A DNA stretch of 21,558 nt, from contig DATDME010000010.1 of the NCBI GenBank assembly GCA_036518915.1, positions 1 to 21,558 on the forward strand. The letters are read 5' to 3'. This stretch comes from GCA-016699105 sp036518915 (GTDB taxonomy: Bacteria; Patescibacteriota; Saccharimonadia; UBA4664). A program made the translations under genes and the position numbers. This document shows positions 7,845-15,104 of this stretch, in pieces. The notes beneath the pieces are model-generated. The model saw only the letters and a program-made list of their open reading frames with translations. It was not told the DNA's origin and did not search any database. Position 1 is the stretch's first letter. Every line of letters begins with the position of its first letter.

Positions 7845-7859
7845 AAACGCAAGCCGTTT
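7845..7859. promoter_or_regulatory. Candidate LexA operator (inverted repeat)
   Basis: AAACG, 5 bases, CGTTT: a perfect inverted repeat just downstream of the -10 box, where a bound LexA dimer would block its own gene. It is not the Gram-positive box (CGAAC..GTTCG) nor the enterobacterial CTGT..ACAG. The assignment rests on position and symmetry only. Confidence 0.3.
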
Positions 7860-7879
7860 ATAACCGCAGGAGGGATATT

Positions 7880-8503
7880 ATGGGCCTACCACTCACCAAA
7901 CGTCAAAAACAAGTCCTGGATTACGTCACGCAGTTCATTGAGCTGCACGGCTACGCTCCCAGCTACCGCGAAATTGCCGCTTACTTTAAGTACGGCTCTG
8001 TGGCCACCGTGGCTGAACATATTGAGTCCCTCGTCGCCAAGGGTATGCTTATGAAGAGCGAGAATGAAGCCCGCTCCATTCAGCTGGTCCATCCCAAAGA
8101 AAAAATTGACCCCACCCCAAGCGTTGGCCTGCCTATCCTTGGCCTCGTAGCCGCCGGCCAGCCCATCGAGACCCTAGGCACCCATCCCGAGACCCTCGAG
8201 GTGCCGTCGTTTATGGTGGGCCGCAAGAACTCCTACGTTTTGCAAGTGAAAGGTGATTCCATGATCGACGAAGGCATCCATACCGGCGACTATGTTGTCG
8301 TCATGGAGAAGTCGGTCCCGAGCAACGGCGAGATGGTCATCGCCCTCATCAACGGCGGCGAAGCCACCCTCAAGCGCTACTACAAGGAGAAGGGCCACAT
8401 CCGCCTGCAGCCGTCCAACGCCGCCATGGAGCCTATCATCATTGAGCCGGGCACGCCCATTGAGATCCAGGGCGTGGTTATCGGCCTCATCCGCAAATAC
8501 TAA
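7880..8503 (+). CDS. lexA: LexA SOS repressor (self-cleaving serine protease)
   Basis: 207 residues, the normal length. Residues 1-70 are the winged-helix DNA-binding domain (LTKRQKQVLDYV, GYAPSYREIA, then VATVAEHIESLVAKG). Residues 83-207 are the S24 peptidase domain: cleavage site Ala92-Gly93 in LVAAGQPI, catalytic Ser127 in GDSMID and Lys165 in EATLKRYY. All three are intact, so RecA-stimulated self-cleavage should work. It represses DNA-damage genes by binding an operator as a dimer. The helix-turn-helix has AYFKYGSVATV where many homologues have a glycine-leucine-x-serine version, so the operator may differ from the standard box. It has its own promoter and a strong Shine-Dalgarno, and a 60-residue frame follows 14 bases after its stop. 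Confidence 0.95.
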   Translation: MGLPLTKRQKQVLDYVTQFIELHGYAPSYREIAAYFKYGSVATVAEHIESLVAKGMLMKSENEARSIQLVHPKEKIDPTPSVGLPILGLVAAGQPIETLGTHPETLEVPSFMVGRKNSYVLQVKGDSMIDEGIHTGDYVVVMEKSVPSNGEMVIALINGGEATLKRYYKEKGHIRLQPSNAAMEPIIIEPGTPIEIQGVVIGLIRKY

Positions 8504-8517
8504 CCCCGGCGGCCGCC

Positions 8518-8700
8518 ATGAATGCCATCACCTTTGAGTGCCAGCTCTACATCTCCGGCCGCGACCGGCTCACGTACCATTTGCCGGCCAGCACGAAGCC
8601 CCGCAAAATTGCCCGGTTTAAATCGCCTAGCTACGACGAGCTGGTTGACCCGGCCTTCCGTAAACTGCTAGCCACCTTCGAGGCCATCCCGGCCACCTAG
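8518..8700 (+). CDS. Small unrecognised 60-residue protein after lexA
   Basis: A short frame 14 bases after lexA on the same strand, presumably cotranscribed. No Shine-Dalgarno is clear (GGCGGCC only). The protein is mixed in composition, with strand-like ITFECQLYISG, a basic middle TKPRKIARFKS and an acidic-hydrophobic end. There are no membrane helices or Cys motifs. Small genes cotranscribed with lexA are often SOS proteins such as cell-division inhibitors, but nothing in this sequence shows that. It could still be a non-coding frame. Confidence 0.45.
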   Translation: MNAITFECQLYISGRDRLTYHLPASTKPRKIARFKSPSYDELVDPAFRKLLATFEAIPAT

Positions 8701-8711
8701 AGGACAAGCGC

Positions 8712-8771
8712 ATTCAGACGCGTTTCAAGGAGAAGACATGTACCGGAACGAGGCGGTACATTGCGCTGAAT
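8712..8771. repeat. Nested inverted repeats in the convergent gap
   Basis: Outer arms ATTCAG (8712-8717) and CTGAAT (8766-8771) enclose inner arms TGTACC (8739-8744) and GGTACA (8755-8760). They lie between the end of the 60-residue gene and the end of the convergent hydrolase gene, where a bidirectional transcript end would be expected. No T run is present. Confidence 0.3.
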
Positions 8772-8775
8772 ACGT

Positions 8776-9858
8776 TTATCCTTCTCGAATATCATCCCAA
8801 AATGCCTCGTTCATGCGGCACCAGTACTCCCGCAGCGGAGCCCGGTCGCCGCGTTTTGGGTAGGTGCGGTTTGAGAGCATCACCAGCACGGCTTGATGCT
8901 CAAGGTCAATGACCAGCAAGCAGCCGGTATGCCCCGATTTTATCAGCACCTGATCACGGGCGGCCCGGCCCATGACCTCGGGTCGGTTGATTTCCCAGCC
9001 CAAGCCGCTGTGCTCGCCAATCGCCGTCAGCTGGTTGCGGGCCATCTCAATGACCGTCTTGGGCTGTAGGTAGCGCCGGCCGTCCCACTCTCCCCGCGCC
9101 GCCACCATTTGGCCAAAGCGCAATAGGCCCGCCACGTCCGAAAATAGCCCGGCGTTGCCCGATTGGCGCCCCATGCTGGCCATAACTCGGGCGGTTTCGT
9201 CTTGCACCACACCGCGGACCTCCTGACCGTTCACCACCTCGGTCGGGGTGATGTCCGCCAATGGCAACCGCTCCGGAAAAAAGCTCGTCCGGCCCATGCC
9301 GAGCGGACCAAAGAACGCGGCCTCGGCCAGTGCGCCGAGCGGCCGGCCGGTCACCCGTTCCGCGATCAGCCCCAAAATAAGGGCGGGGGGATTGGTGTAA
9401 AAATACCGCTGGCCAGGCGGGTCAGTCAGCTCAGATTGCAGTGCCGGCTCTAAAAAGTCTTTGCCATACAGCTGCGCCAAGCCCGACAAACCCTGCGGCT
9501 GGTTAAAAATCACCGTATAGGTTAAGAGATGGCGCACGGTAATGCGCTCGCGGTAGGCCGTGGTTAACTCCGGCACATACGCAATGGCCGGTGTGTCGAG
9601 CGCCAGCTTACCAGAGTCGACGAGCTGCAGGATGAGGCAGCTCGTGGGCACCGATTTGGTAATTGAGGCCACGTCGTAGATGGTGCCCGGCTGCACCACT
9701 GGTGAGGCGGCGTCGTAGGTGAAGCGCCCAAACGGCAGCACCGTGCTGCGGCCGCGGGCATAGTAACCAACGACCGTCCCCGGAAACAGCCGGACCTGGA
9801 TGGCGGCCTCCGTGAGGCGCGCCGCCCGCTGGTCGAAGCTGGCCGGTGCTTGACTCAC
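8776..9858 (-). CDS. Beta-lactamase-fold serine hydrolase (class C/esterase type)
   Basis: 360 residues of the beta-lactamase/transpeptidase-like superfamily (Pfam Beta-lactamase). The catalytic set is complete: S65-x-x-K68 in ASITKS, Y154-x-N156 in YTNPP, and H310-T-G in KSGHTG, in place of the KTG box. SNRTYP near the C-terminus is also typical. No signal peptide is present, so it is probably cytoplasmic, which fits esterase or peptidase relatives better than secreted beta-lactamases. The start is GTG at 9858, overlapping the TGA of the upstream gene (GTGA), so translation is probably coupled. Substrate unknown; an antibiotic-resistance role should not be assumed. Confidence 0.87.
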   Translation of the reverse strand: MSQAPASFDQRAARLTEAAIQVRLFPGTVVGYYARGRSTVLPFGRFTYDAASPVVQPGTIYDVASITKSVPTSCLILQLVDSGKLALDTPAIAYVPELTTAYRERITVRHLLTYTVIFNQPQGLSGLAQLYGKDFLEPALQSELTDPPGQRYFYTNPPALILGLIAERVTGRPLGALAEAAFFGPLGMGRTSFFPERLPLADITPTEVVNGQEVRGVVQDETARVMASMGRQSGNAGLFSDVAGLLRFGQMVAARGEWDGRRYLQPKTVIEMARNQLTAIGEHSGLGWEINRPEVMGRAARDQVLIKSGHTGCLLVIDLEHQAVLVMLSNRTYPKRGDRAPLREYWCRMNEAFWDDIREG

Positions 9859-10829
9859 CTGGCCAGTCCGCTTGAGGCCAGGCCGGCGGCCGGCTGGGCC
9901 ATGAGCGCCCGGGCCAGGTTATACCGGCCGGCCGCCAGATGCCGCCGCACTTGCTCAGCCACGCCCGCGCTCACTGCGGCTGCTGGGCGGTCGCGCAGCA
10001 GGAAGTCGTCGTTGGTGTAGGTGTGCAGGAAGCGGGCCGAAAAGCCGGTCGTGGCGAAGGTTTGCACCCGGTGCGCTAGGCGGATGGTAGTTTCGTAGCG
10101 GTCGCGCACCTGCTTGGGCGTGGTAATGAGCGGACGCGCCAAGTCCAGGGCGTGCTGGAACTGCCCGGCTTGCTCCAGGAAGCTGGCCTGCACGCCCAGC
10201 AAGCGGTCCACCGCATCATCAATCTGCTCACTACTGCCGTGATTGGTGAGGGTGGCCACGTCCACCCCCTGGATCGACAAGTACGCCGCCAAGCTTGACC
10301 ACGCCAGGTTTGCCGCCACTTCCAGTTGGGCCCGCGGCAGCAAGCCGGTGTCCTCCATCGGGTGGAAGCCAGGCCGGGCCGTGTAATCCACGAGCAGGCC
10401 ATCTGGGGCGAGGCGGCCGAGTTGCGCCGCCATGGCCGTGGCGGCCGCGGGTGAAGTTACGTACACCGTCATGGCGGTCAGGGCAGTGTCGGCTAGCTGG
10501 TCTGGGCGCAGCACGTACAGCCCGGCGCCCGGCTGGTATTCGGGCAGCTCAGAGCTAAGCCGCACGTGCTGCATGGTAGCAATAGTATAGGTGTACTTGA
10601 GAATCTCCACCGGATTGGTGGCAAAACCCCGCCGCTTTTGTAGTTCGCGCGAAAGCCGCCGCCACTGCCGCTCAGCCTGCGCCACGCAGTCCGCGGCGGA
10701 CGACACCACCAACGCCGGCCCCAGGTTTTGCCGGGCATGGAAGTGGCGCATAACGTCCGCCATCAAAGCCGTATTTACATCACCAGACACCGATCGTTGT
10801 TCCGCGTAGCGCTTTATCATCCGCCTCAT
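9855..10829 (-). CDS. Unrecognised 324-residue protein between radC and the hydrolase
   Basis: I do not recognise this family. It is soluble in appearance and mostly helical, with many Ala, Leu, Arg and Gln. Residues 40-75 are a likely amphipathic helix (QAERQWRRLSRELQKRR). A middle alpha/beta portion contains AGLYVLRPDQL and VYVTSPAAATA, and residues 140-165 read PDGLLVDYTARPGFHP. The C-terminal third is helical, with QFQHALDLARPLI and RRHLAAGRYNLARALM resembling short TPR-like helices. It begins 14 bases after radC and its stop overlaps the hydrolase start, so the three form an operon. The start could be ATG 10829 or ATG 10820; neither has a well-spaced Shine-Dalgarno. Confidence 0.7.
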   Translation of the reverse strand: MRRMIKRYAEQRSVSGDVNTALMADVMRHFHARQNLGPALVVSSAADCVAQAERQWRRLSRELQKRRGFATNPVEILKYTYTIATMQHVRLSSELPEYQPGAGLYVLRPDQLADTALTAMTVYVTSPAAATAMAAQLGRLAPDGLLVDYTARPGFHPMEDTGLLPRAQLEVAANLAWSSLAAYLSIQGVDVATLTNHGSSEQIDDAVDRLLGVQASFLEQAGQFQHALDLARPLITTPKQVRDRYETTIRLAHRVQTFATTGFSARFLHTYTNDDFLLRDRPAAAVSAGVAEQVRRHLAAGRYNLARALMAQPAAGLASSGLAR

Positions 10830-10843
10830 CCCATTTATGTGGT

Positions 10844-11512
10844 CTATAGTAAGTGGTGTTGCCGAAAACTGAAATAGTCGGTTTTGGTGAGAATGATATG
10901 ATCGCGCAGCTGCACGCCCAAAAGCTGCCCGGCTGCCGCCAGCTGCTGGGTCAGCTCGGTGTCGTGAGCGCTCGGCCGGGAGTCACCTGAGGGGTGATTA
11001 TGCGCCAGCAGCACGCTGGCCGCCCGGTCGGTGAGGGCGTCGGCAAAAATCTCGCGTGGGTGGGCCATGACGGCGTCAAGCGTGCCAATGGTGACGGTGC
11101 GCTGCGCGATCAGCCGTTGGCCGCCATCTAACGACAACACCACCAAATACTCTTGCTGCTTGGCCCGGATGTCCGCCAGGTGAGCCACCACCTCATTCAT
11201 TGCCCGCAGCGGCTCTGCGCTCTTAATTAAGTGCCTCCTGGCCAGCTCAAGAGATGCCAAAATTTTACCCGCCCCGGCCATGCTGACGCCATGTAGGGCG
11301 ACCAGAGCTTCGTAGGACAACTCACCAGGGCCCTTCTGCAGCAGCTTGTGCACCTGCCGCGCGATTGAACCCACGTCGGAGCCGCTGGTGCCGTTGCCGA
11401 TGATAACCTCTAGCAGCTCAAAATCCGATAGCGCCGCCGCACCTTTGTGCCGTAGCTTTTCGCGGGGCCGGTCAAAACTGGGGAGTTGGCGGATCCGCCT
11501 GATACGAGCCAT
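10844..11512 (-). CDS. radC: RadC-like JAB/MPN-domain protein
   Basis: 222 residues, typical for the RadC (UPF0758) family. The N-terminal part has the family start RQLPSFDRPREKL and a helix-hairpin-helix-like segment. The C-terminal JAMM motif is complete: HPRE, then HNHPSGD with the trailing Asp ten residues on, and LGVQLRDHIIL. JAMM proteins bind zinc, but RadC has no settled enzymatic role and its old link to repair is not supported. I prefer the start MARIRRIRQL at 11512 over ATG 11521, because homologues begin close to it and a -10 box (TATACA, 11527-11522) would place the transcript start next to it. It heads the operon with the 324-residue protein and the hydrolase. Confidence 0.93.
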   Translation of the reverse strand: MARIRRIRQLPSFDRPREKLRHKGAAALSDFELLEVIIGNGTSGSDVGSIARQVHKLLQKGPGELSYEALVALHGVSMAGAGKILASLELARRHLIKSAEPLRAMNEVVAHLADIRAKQQEYLVVLSLDGGQRLIAQRTVTIGTLDAVMAHPREIFADALTDRAASVLLAHNHPSGDSRPSAHDTELTQQLAAAGQLLGVQLRDHIILTKTDYFSFRQHHLL

Positions 11513-11521
11513 CGCAGGCAT

Positions 11522-11527
11522 TGTATA
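11522..11527 (-). promoter_or_regulatory. -10 box of radC
   Basis: TATACA on the minus strand, ending 9 bases before the preferred start at 11512. A 14-base palindrome, CGCTAGCGCTAGCG (11544-11557), lies where RNA polymerase or a regulator would bind, and no -35 is recognisable. Confidence 0.4.
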
Positions 11528-11575
11528 GGCAAACCGCCCGAGCCGCTAGCGCTAGCGCAAACCTACAGCCCCCGC

Positions 11576-11649
11576 AAAACAAAACGGGTCTTTTCGCTCC
11601 GATGATTCGGGTGAACTCACGAGCACGGTGAGGGCACACGTTTTGTTTT
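11576..11649. repeat. 11-base inverted repeat enclosing a smaller hairpin, radC upstream gap
   Basis: AAAACAAAACG (11576-11586) and CGTTTTGTTTT (11639-11649) are perfect complements. The 52 bases between hold CTCAC/GTGAG (5 pairs). The element occupies most of the 150-base gap between the sulfatase stop and radC. It could be a 3' end structure for the upstream operon, a leader of radC, or a small RNA; no known RNA family was recognised. Confidence 0.35.
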
Positions 11650-11677
11650 CCCGTTGCTATGGTCTTCTTGGTTGGGC

Positions 11678-13429
11678 TTAGTGCAGGCTGCCCAGGCTGG
11701 CATAGGCCGGACATGCCGGGTCGGCCGTGCCCCGCAACTTCGCCGTCACGTCATAAAACGCGAACGGCTTGGGGCCATCAAACAAGAACGAGCAGTCGGG
11801 CAAGTAGGGGAAGTTGCCGTCAAAATAGTGGTCAAACACAAACCGGAAGGCGTTGACGCTTGAATTGAGCTGGGACTTCTGGTCCTCGGGCACGTCGGGC
11901 AGGTAGTATGCCGCTAAAATACCAAACTTAAAACGCAGGGTGCCGGCCGACTGTTGGTTCCACTGAAACGAACCGTTCTCTTCTCGGCTAAAGCTGGCGA
12001 ACTCGGGCGGATACGGCCCTTCGTCGGCCTGAATAATCATAACCGGCGGCACCTTGCTGCTGGCCAGGATGGTTGAGACCGTCCGCTCAATCTGGGTATT
12101 CAAAAACTGCAGCTGATTGGTGTACTTCAGTTGGCGTGGCGCGCCGGTGTCGTCGTCATCGGCGCCGTAGGTGGGCTTACTGCCGTCGGGCAAAAACACG
12201 TATTGGGGATGCGGCGATAGCACGTGGGCAAAGATGAAGTTGGGCTGGCTGTGCGGCGTCGTGGCGGCCTCACGCAGGGCGCTCAGCTGGTCGAGCACCA
12301 GTTGGCCGGTGTCCTGGGTGTTGTATTGCACCAGCTCGAGCGGTCCCAGTTTAATGCCCGCCCGGAACAGCGGCGCGAAGAACGTCCGGTCTAACATGGC
12401 CGACTGCAAATCGCTGAGCAGAAACGGGTGGCCAAACACCGTCAGGGTAAACTGAGGGTCCACCGTCTCGCCGTGGTGGTCCTCCCGGGTCACGCCATAC
12501 CACGACGACAGCCGCGTGACCTTATAGCCCGCGTTGGCAAATAGCTGGCTCACGGGCGAATCCTCAAGCAGGCGGCGGTAGGGCAGGTAACTTTCCGCCG
12601 TGGAGCTGCCCAGGTTGGCCTGAATATCGGTGTGGTAATCCATGCGCAAGGTGGACGCCACCGACGGGGCCGTAAACTGATAGTTTGAATAGGCGTTGTC
12701 GCGGATCGTGAAGCCTTTATCCTTCAAGAAGTTGAGAAACGGCGAGTTATCAAAGTCGTAATGCTCTTGCAGGGTGGTTTGGCTGGCGTACCGGTCAAAC
12801 AGCAGGTAGTAGACGTCGCGCTGGGCGGTGGGCGTAAGCTTCGTCTCAGCATTAGCTACCCGGTTGGCCGGCACATAGCGCATCACCACACGGTGCCGCG
12901 CCAGGTATTCCATCAAAAAGAAGCTGTTTGAGAGAAAGATGCCAATAACCACCAGCCGCAGTAACGTGACGGCCTGGCGGTCCTGCCACGCCGGCCAGCG
13001 CTGGGCCAGCACCTGGGTCATCCGGCCGACCCCCCAGGCCGCGGCCAGCAGCACCAAAAACGCCAGCAGCCGCTGCGAATTAGGGAACATGATCCCCAGA
13101 ACGCCCACGCTGGCGCTGGATCTCACATCAAACTCCATCATGAGCACATACAGCGCCACCAGCGCCGCCCCAATCCGGGCGGCCGGGCGGGCCAGTAGTA
13201 TATGGTAGAGCCAAGCCACCGCCCCGGCCGCCAACAGGAAGCAGGTCCACGGCAGCCACATCTCCGACAAGTAATTGTAGGCGTCCGATTGGCGGTAGTA
13301 GCTCTGCATTGGCAGGGCCACGGCCAGCAATACCACCACGGGCAGCTCAAGCCGCAGCAGCTGGCGCCAGTTGGTGTTAGGCCAGGATTGCCGCCACCAC
13401 GCCCGCAGGGTAGCGCGTTTACTCGCCAT
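11678..13429 (-). CDS. Membrane-bound sulfatase/phosphatase-fold enzyme
   Basis: 583 residues. The N-terminal 180 residues hold about five or six membrane helices (near 28-45, 58-78, 85-100, 118-137, 156-172). The remainder is an alkaline-phosphatase-superfamily domain outside the membrane, as in LtaS/OpgB-type enzymes: DVYYLLFDRYAS (metal site), FTAPSVASTL at about 252-261 where Thr253 matches the nucleophile position of sulfatases, FAHVLSPHPQY, and MIIQADEGP. Such enzymes transfer phospho-groups to, or hydrolyse them from, surface glycans; the substrate cannot be read from sequence. Its start lies 11 bases inside the end of the methyltransferase gene, so translation is coupled. A CxPxR motif is absent, which argues against a formylglycine sulfatase. 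Confidence 0.82.
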   Translation of the reverse strand: MASKRATLRAWWRQSWPNTNWRQLLRLELPVVVLLAVALPMQSYYRQSDAYNYLSEMWLPWTCFLLAAGAVAWLYHILLARPAARIGAALVALYVLMMEFDVRSSASVGVLGIMFPNSQRLLAFLVLLAAAWGVGRMTQVLAQRWPAWQDRQAVTLLRLVVIGIFLSNSFFLMEYLARHRVVMRYVPANRVANAETKLTPTAQRDVYYLLFDRYASQTTLQEHYDFDNSPFLNFLKDKGFTIRDNAYSNYQFTAPSVASTLRMDYHTDIQANLGSSTAESYLPYRRLLEDSPVSQLFANAGYKVTRLSSWYGVTREDHHGETVDPQFTLTVFGHPFLLSDLQSAMLDRTFFAPLFRAGIKLGPLELVQYNTQDTGQLVLDQLSALREAATTPHSQPNFIFAHVLSPHPQYVFLPDGSKPTYGADDDDTGAPRQLKYTNQLQFLNTQIERTVSTILASSKVPPVMIIQADEGPYPPEFASFSREENGSFQWNQQSAGTLRFKFGILAAYYLPDVPEDQKSQLNSSVNAFRFVFDHYFDGNFPYLPDCSFLFDGPKPFAFYDVTAKLRGTADPACPAYASLGSLH

Positions 13430-14822
13430 GGCGGGCCTGCATCAGATACATCACGCGCTGGCTGCCCTCTACCGGCGTGTGTGTTACGATTTCAAAATGC
13501 TTTTGAAAACTGGTTTCAAAGTTAGCCTGGTCGTACTGATGAAAAATATCTTTGCGGGTAGCCAGCAGTATTTGCACCTTGGAATCGGTTTTGGGAATAA
13601 ACTCAATAATCAGATGGTCACCCAGCCGGGCCAGCCAGGCGGCAATGTGGTCAAATGGCAAGTTATTAGAAATAGCCAGATGATGTACCAGCGCCAGCGC
13701 CATGATGGTGGTGCCTGGCTGGGCGCGCTCGGTCAGCCCCTGCCGCTCCTGCTGGGCCCAGCCTAGCGCCGGGCTGGGATTCGTGAGGTCCGCCAGCAGC
13801 GGCAGTAACCGCGGCTCGGGGTGCCGGCGCAGCTGGCGGTAACTTTTCTCCACCGCCACCGGGTCAACGTCAAAACACAGCGCCTGACCGGCGCCGGCCT
13901 CAAGGGCCACCCGGCTGAACCGGCCGTCGTTGCCACCCAGGTCCCACACCCGGCGGGGCTGGGCCAGCTTCACAAACTCGGCGACCACCTCGGCTTTGTG
14001 GCGGCTGGCGGCGTCTGAGTAGTTGGTAAACGTGTAATATTCGCCCCATTCGGTGCTGAGACGGCGGGGCAGCCGCAGTTTGCGCACCGTGCGGGTGAGG
14101 CTATCAAGCAAACCCAGCAGTGATTGTTTGCCCAGCGCCGACGGCGCCGCGGCCGTGGCGGCCGGCTGGGCCCGGTGCGCGTAGCGCTGCTGTGAGGCAT
14201 TGTGCAGGGCTAAGTGCAAGAGCAGGCCGGGCCGGGCCTTGCTGCGGAGGGGCAAAAGGGCCGCGGTTAGATCTAGCGGCACGCCGTCAATGTAATTGCG
14301 CAGCAGGCCACCCAGGCGCACGTCCACCTGGGACATCAAGGCCAGCGGCGCCAAAAAATGACGGCAAAACTGCGCGTAGGCCTGCCACGCCGGCTGGCCG
14401 CCGTACGGCTCAAACGACAATGTATCAATGAGCACGGGCCGGCCGTCCAAAAACTGCACATTGTACGCGCTGGCGTCTTTCATCGTCAGGCCGTGCTCCA
14501 GGGCCAGGCGCTGGGCCTCCAGTGTGGCAAGCGCCGCGTCCTGCAGCGCCGAAAACGCCCACTCGTAAGGATACGAAATGAATGGCACGCGCGCCGGCTT
14601 GAGGATGTAAGCGGTGTCTGCGGCGCCCGCCGGCACGGCTTGCTCTGCGTGAGGCACGAGCAAACGGCGCTTCACCAGGGCGTCATACAAGCCGCTTTGC
14701 CGAAGCGCTTCGTAACCCTGGCGCCCGGCTTCCGTGACCCGGCGGTACACTTCACCATCTTGCCAGTACACGGCTCCGGCCGGGTCACGGAATGATGCTG
14801 GTTCCGGTTGAACCTGACCCAC
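13419..14822 (-). CDS. Class I SAM-dependent methyltransferase, NoeA-like
   Basis: 467 residues in two parts. Residues 1-210 resemble a degenerate kinase-like domain: RVPFISYPYEWAFSALQDAA, then HGLTMKDASAYN and VLIDTLSFEPY, which echo a kinase catalytic loop. Residues 255-450 are the Rossmann methyltransferase: motif I VWDLGGNDGRF (292-302), the acidic end of strand 2 FDVDP (317-321), and LALVHHL. The combination is typical of proteins annotated as nodulation protein NoeA-like methyltransferases, thought to modify surface or secreted saccharides. The start is GTG 14822, sharing one base with the TAG of the upstream small gene, and the stop lies inside the sulfatase start, so it is the centre of a coupled trio. 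Acceptor unknown. Confidence 0.85.
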   Translation of the reverse strand: MGQVQPEPASFRDPAGAVYWQDGEVYRRVTEAGRQGYEALRQSGLYDALVKRRLLVPHAEQAVPAGAADTAYILKPARVPFISYPYEWAFSALQDAALATLEAQRLALEHGLTMKDASAYNVQFLDGRPVLIDTLSFEPYGGQPAWQAYAQFCRHFLAPLALMSQVDVRLGGLLRNYIDGVPLDLTAALLPLRSKARPGLLLHLALHNASQQRYAHRAQPAATAAAPSALGKQSLLGLLDSLTRTVRKLRLPRRLSTEWGEYYTFTNYSDAASRHKAEVVAEFVKLAQPRRVWDLGGNDGRFSRVALEAGAGQALCFDVDPVAVEKSYRQLRRHPEPRLLPLLADLTNPSPALGWAQQERQGLTERAQPGTTIMALALVHHLAISNNLPFDHIAAWLARLGDHLIIEFIPKTDSKVQILLATRKDIFHQYDQANFETSFQKHFEIVTHTPVEGSQRVMYLMQARHGE

Positions 14823-15007
14823 TAATCGTTGCCCTGGTCCGCCTCAGGCACGCCGGCCTTGGTTGTCCGCGTCAGTTTGCCCCGTGCCCAGTCGAATCCG
14901 CGAAAAATATACTTACGTCCAGCGTATGACGCCGCCATCACTCCACCGACCATCGCCTGTAAAAACATACTGCCGGATGAAGGATCGATATAGCCAAAAA
15001 CAGCCAC
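14822..15007 (-). CDS. Small YIDP-motif membrane-associated protein, 61 residues
   Basis: The protein begins MAVFGYIDPSSGSMFLQAMV, a pattern (YIDPGSGS, then a hydrophobic stretch) known from short proteins that travel with sulfatase and methyltransferase genes of envelope-glycan clusters. Residues 14-29 form a short helix rich in Met, Ala and Gly, followed by RKYIFRGFDWARGKLTR and an acidic tail. I chose GTG 15007: GAGG lies 5 bases upstream, while the longer open frame upstream is antisense-like and overlaps the CDF gene. Its TAG shares a base with the methyltransferase GTG. Function unknown; a scaffold or membrane subunit for its neighbours is a guess. Confidence 0.7.
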   Translation of the reverse strand: MAVFGYIDPSSGSMFLQAMVGGVMAASYAGRKYIFRGFDWARGKLTRTTKAGVPEADQGND

Positions 15008-15040
15008 CACTACCTCAGACTTAGTTGCGTTACGGCTACC

Positions 15041-15049
15041 AGTGTACCA
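15041..15049 (-). promoter_or_regulatory. Extended -10 box for the YIDP/methyltransferase/sulfatase operon
   Basis: TGGTACACT on the minus strand (TGn plus TACACT), 33 bases before GTG 15007, leaving room for the GAGG ribosome-binding site. No -35. It lies in the 97-base gap after the CDF gene. Confidence 0.45.
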
Positions 15050-15104
15050 TACCAATCCCTTATAAAACCCTGAGAACGGCCGCGGGCAACTGCGCGGGCT
15101 ATAG

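Noticed and set aside
5894..7852. A 652-codon open frame antisense to the VanW gene
   Set aside because: Long antisense frames are common in GC-rich coding DNA. Its translation is low-complexity Gly/Val/Asp-rich with no domain, while the sense strand has clear VanW motifs.
8776..9858. Antibiotic-resistance beta-lactamase
   Set aside because: Catalytic motifs fit the wider superfamily, but there is no signal peptide and HTG replaces KTG, so an esterase or peptidase is as likely.
11571..11660. Possible tRNA, tmRNA, 6S or SRP RNA in the gap before radC
   Set aside because: No T-loop GGTTCGA pattern, no cloverleaf, no SRP tetraloop motif and no tmRNA features could be found.
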